This document shows, one piece after another, positions 63,375 to 64,000 of a stretch of 64,000 nt of DNA. The position numbers and the translations under genes are program-made. The DNA lies in NCBI GenBank assembly GCA_033762255.1, contig JANRLT010000044.1:62001-126000 (forward strand), written 5' to 3'. Below the pieces are notes generated by a model. It saw only the letters and a program-made list of their open reading frames with translations. It did no database searches and had not been told where the DNA came from. Every line of letters begins with the position of its first letter. Position 1 is the stretch's first letter. The DNA comes from Pirellulales bacterium (GTDB lineage: Bacteria; Planctomycetota; Planctomycetia; Pirellulales; JALHPA01).

Positions 63375-64000
63375 CTACTGTTTTCCTTCGTCTTCATTTT
63401 TATGCAGGCTGCCGTCGGCATGGATGTGATAGCCCTTGGGGATCTCGGAGGACCCTCCTTTTGCCTGTCGATTGAGCTGCGCCGCGGCCACCTGCACAAT
63501 CGCCGCGAGAGTAATCACTTGTTCTCCCTTGACGTATGTTGCCAAAGCGCCGTTGTTGTCAATCACCACTTGCTGTTGATCACGATGCAATACATGCACG
63601 CTTTTTCGCTCAAACGTGTTGGCGTTTTGGGTAAAGACATAAGCTTCTGGTCCATCAAAGACGACCGCTTCGGCGGGTAGCACAAACACGTTTTGCAATT
63701 TCTCCACCTGAAGCTTTACCAGTACTTTTTGACCTGGGCGAAATCTCCAGAGCAGGCGGGGCATCTCCCCCTGGAGAATCGTCTTGGATTGATTCTCGAG
63801 GGGAATCAAAAATGAAAACGTCCGGGAGTCGGCGTCAATCGTATTTGCCAAATAACTGATTCGAGGCGTTTGGTCCAACCGGGGCCATTCGGCCTCTGGA
63901 TCTTCTTGAAAATCGATCTCCACCGGCCAGCCCCGCTCGACATTTCTTTCCAGGATGGCTGTTTCATCGCGAAATGCCCGCCCCTCAATGGCCAATAACC
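63375..64000 (-). CDS. CusB/HlyD-type membrane fusion protein (5' end outside window)
   Basis: Periplasmic adaptor of the efflux system; the last 206 or so residues are in view and the frame stays open to the right edge. Visible are the beta-barrel part (RISYLANTIDADSRTFSFLIPLEN), FRPGQKVLVKLQVE, VLPAEAVVFDGPEAYVF and a membrane-proximal domain, ending in GYHIHADGSLHKNEDEGKQ, which is His-containing and may bind metal. First gene of the operon as seen, followed by the cusA-like gene and the lipoprotein gene. Confidence 0.88.
   Translation of the reverse strand, partial: LLAIEGRAFRDETAILERNVERGWPVEIDFQEDPEAEWPRLDQTPRISYLANTIDADSRTFSFLIPLENQSKTILQGEMPRLLWRFRPGQKVLVKLQVEKLQNVFVLPAEAVVFDGPEAYVFTQNANTFERKSVHVLHRDQQQVVIDNNGALATYVKGEQVITLAAIVQVAAAQLNRQAKGGSSEIPKGYHIHADGSLHKNEDEGKQ

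Noticed and set aside
1-64000. tRNA or rRNA genes
   Set aside because: No cloverleaf with a GGTTCRANNCC arm or rRNA segment was recognised by eye; a tRNA scan would settle it.

Overview
The window reads as chromosome of a member of the Planctomycetota, probably close to the Pirellulales. The evidence is planctomycete-type gene families (tetratricopeptide/glycosyltransferase fusions, a kinase with a C-terminal receiver-like domain, a PQQ-like propeller carrying EF-hands, and several conserved proteins of unknown role), moderate-to-high GC, and many short palindromic repeats between genes. This is inference from gene content; no rRNA or species marker is present. I saw no tRNA, rRNA, CRISPR array, insertion sequence or prophage.

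Region 1 (1-10.9 kb, all minus strand) is a flagellar block: queC, fliW, csrA, an oversized 787-residue flagellin, then a giant open frame that leaves the window on the left and holds three successive TPR-glycosyltransferase modules. FliW and CsrA are the known post-transcriptional switch on flagellin. The giant protein may glycosylate the flagellin.

Region 2 (11-34 kb) is mostly housekeeping: an HNH nuclease, ahcY, acs, rpoN, the recR-ybaB-dnaX cluster with the SRP RNA gene upstream, rplM-rpsI, an SRAP-like protein, signalling proteins (PAS-GAF-receiver, a small receiver, a Ser/Thr kinase), a YhaM-like nuclease, a methyltransferase and a JmjC-type oxygenase.

Region 3 (34-46.5 kb) has a large exported protein, glycerate 2-kinase, DinB-like and metallo-beta-lactamase-fold proteins, a small HMA protein, and then a compact four-gene operon. 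In that operon the SbcC/Rad50 ATPase is split into an N-half gene and a C-half gene, separated by an SbcD/Mre11-type nuclease gene and a small coiled-coil gene. This is the best candidate for an undescribed system.

Region 4 (46.6-57.2 kb) looks like a cyanophycin locus: an isoaspartyl peptidase, an HtrA protease, an unknown protein, a DUF1854 protein, an ABC exporter with an N-terminal zinc ribbon, and a divergent cyanophycin synthetase. Region 5 (57.7-64 kb) has an EF-hand PQQ-like propeller protein and a heavy-metal RND efflux operon. Its cusA-like gene carries an apparent one-base frameshift in a run of seven G, and its fusion-protein gene is cut by the right edge.

Repeats are a feature of the whole window: a 79-bp dispersed element (two copies), GAATTC-palindrome units, an AGCCCGCAGCG element that supplies a stop codon, a CTCTCCC/GGGAGAG element duplicated inside a coding region, a pyrimidine heptamer array and CTCACTCCGTGAG palindromes.
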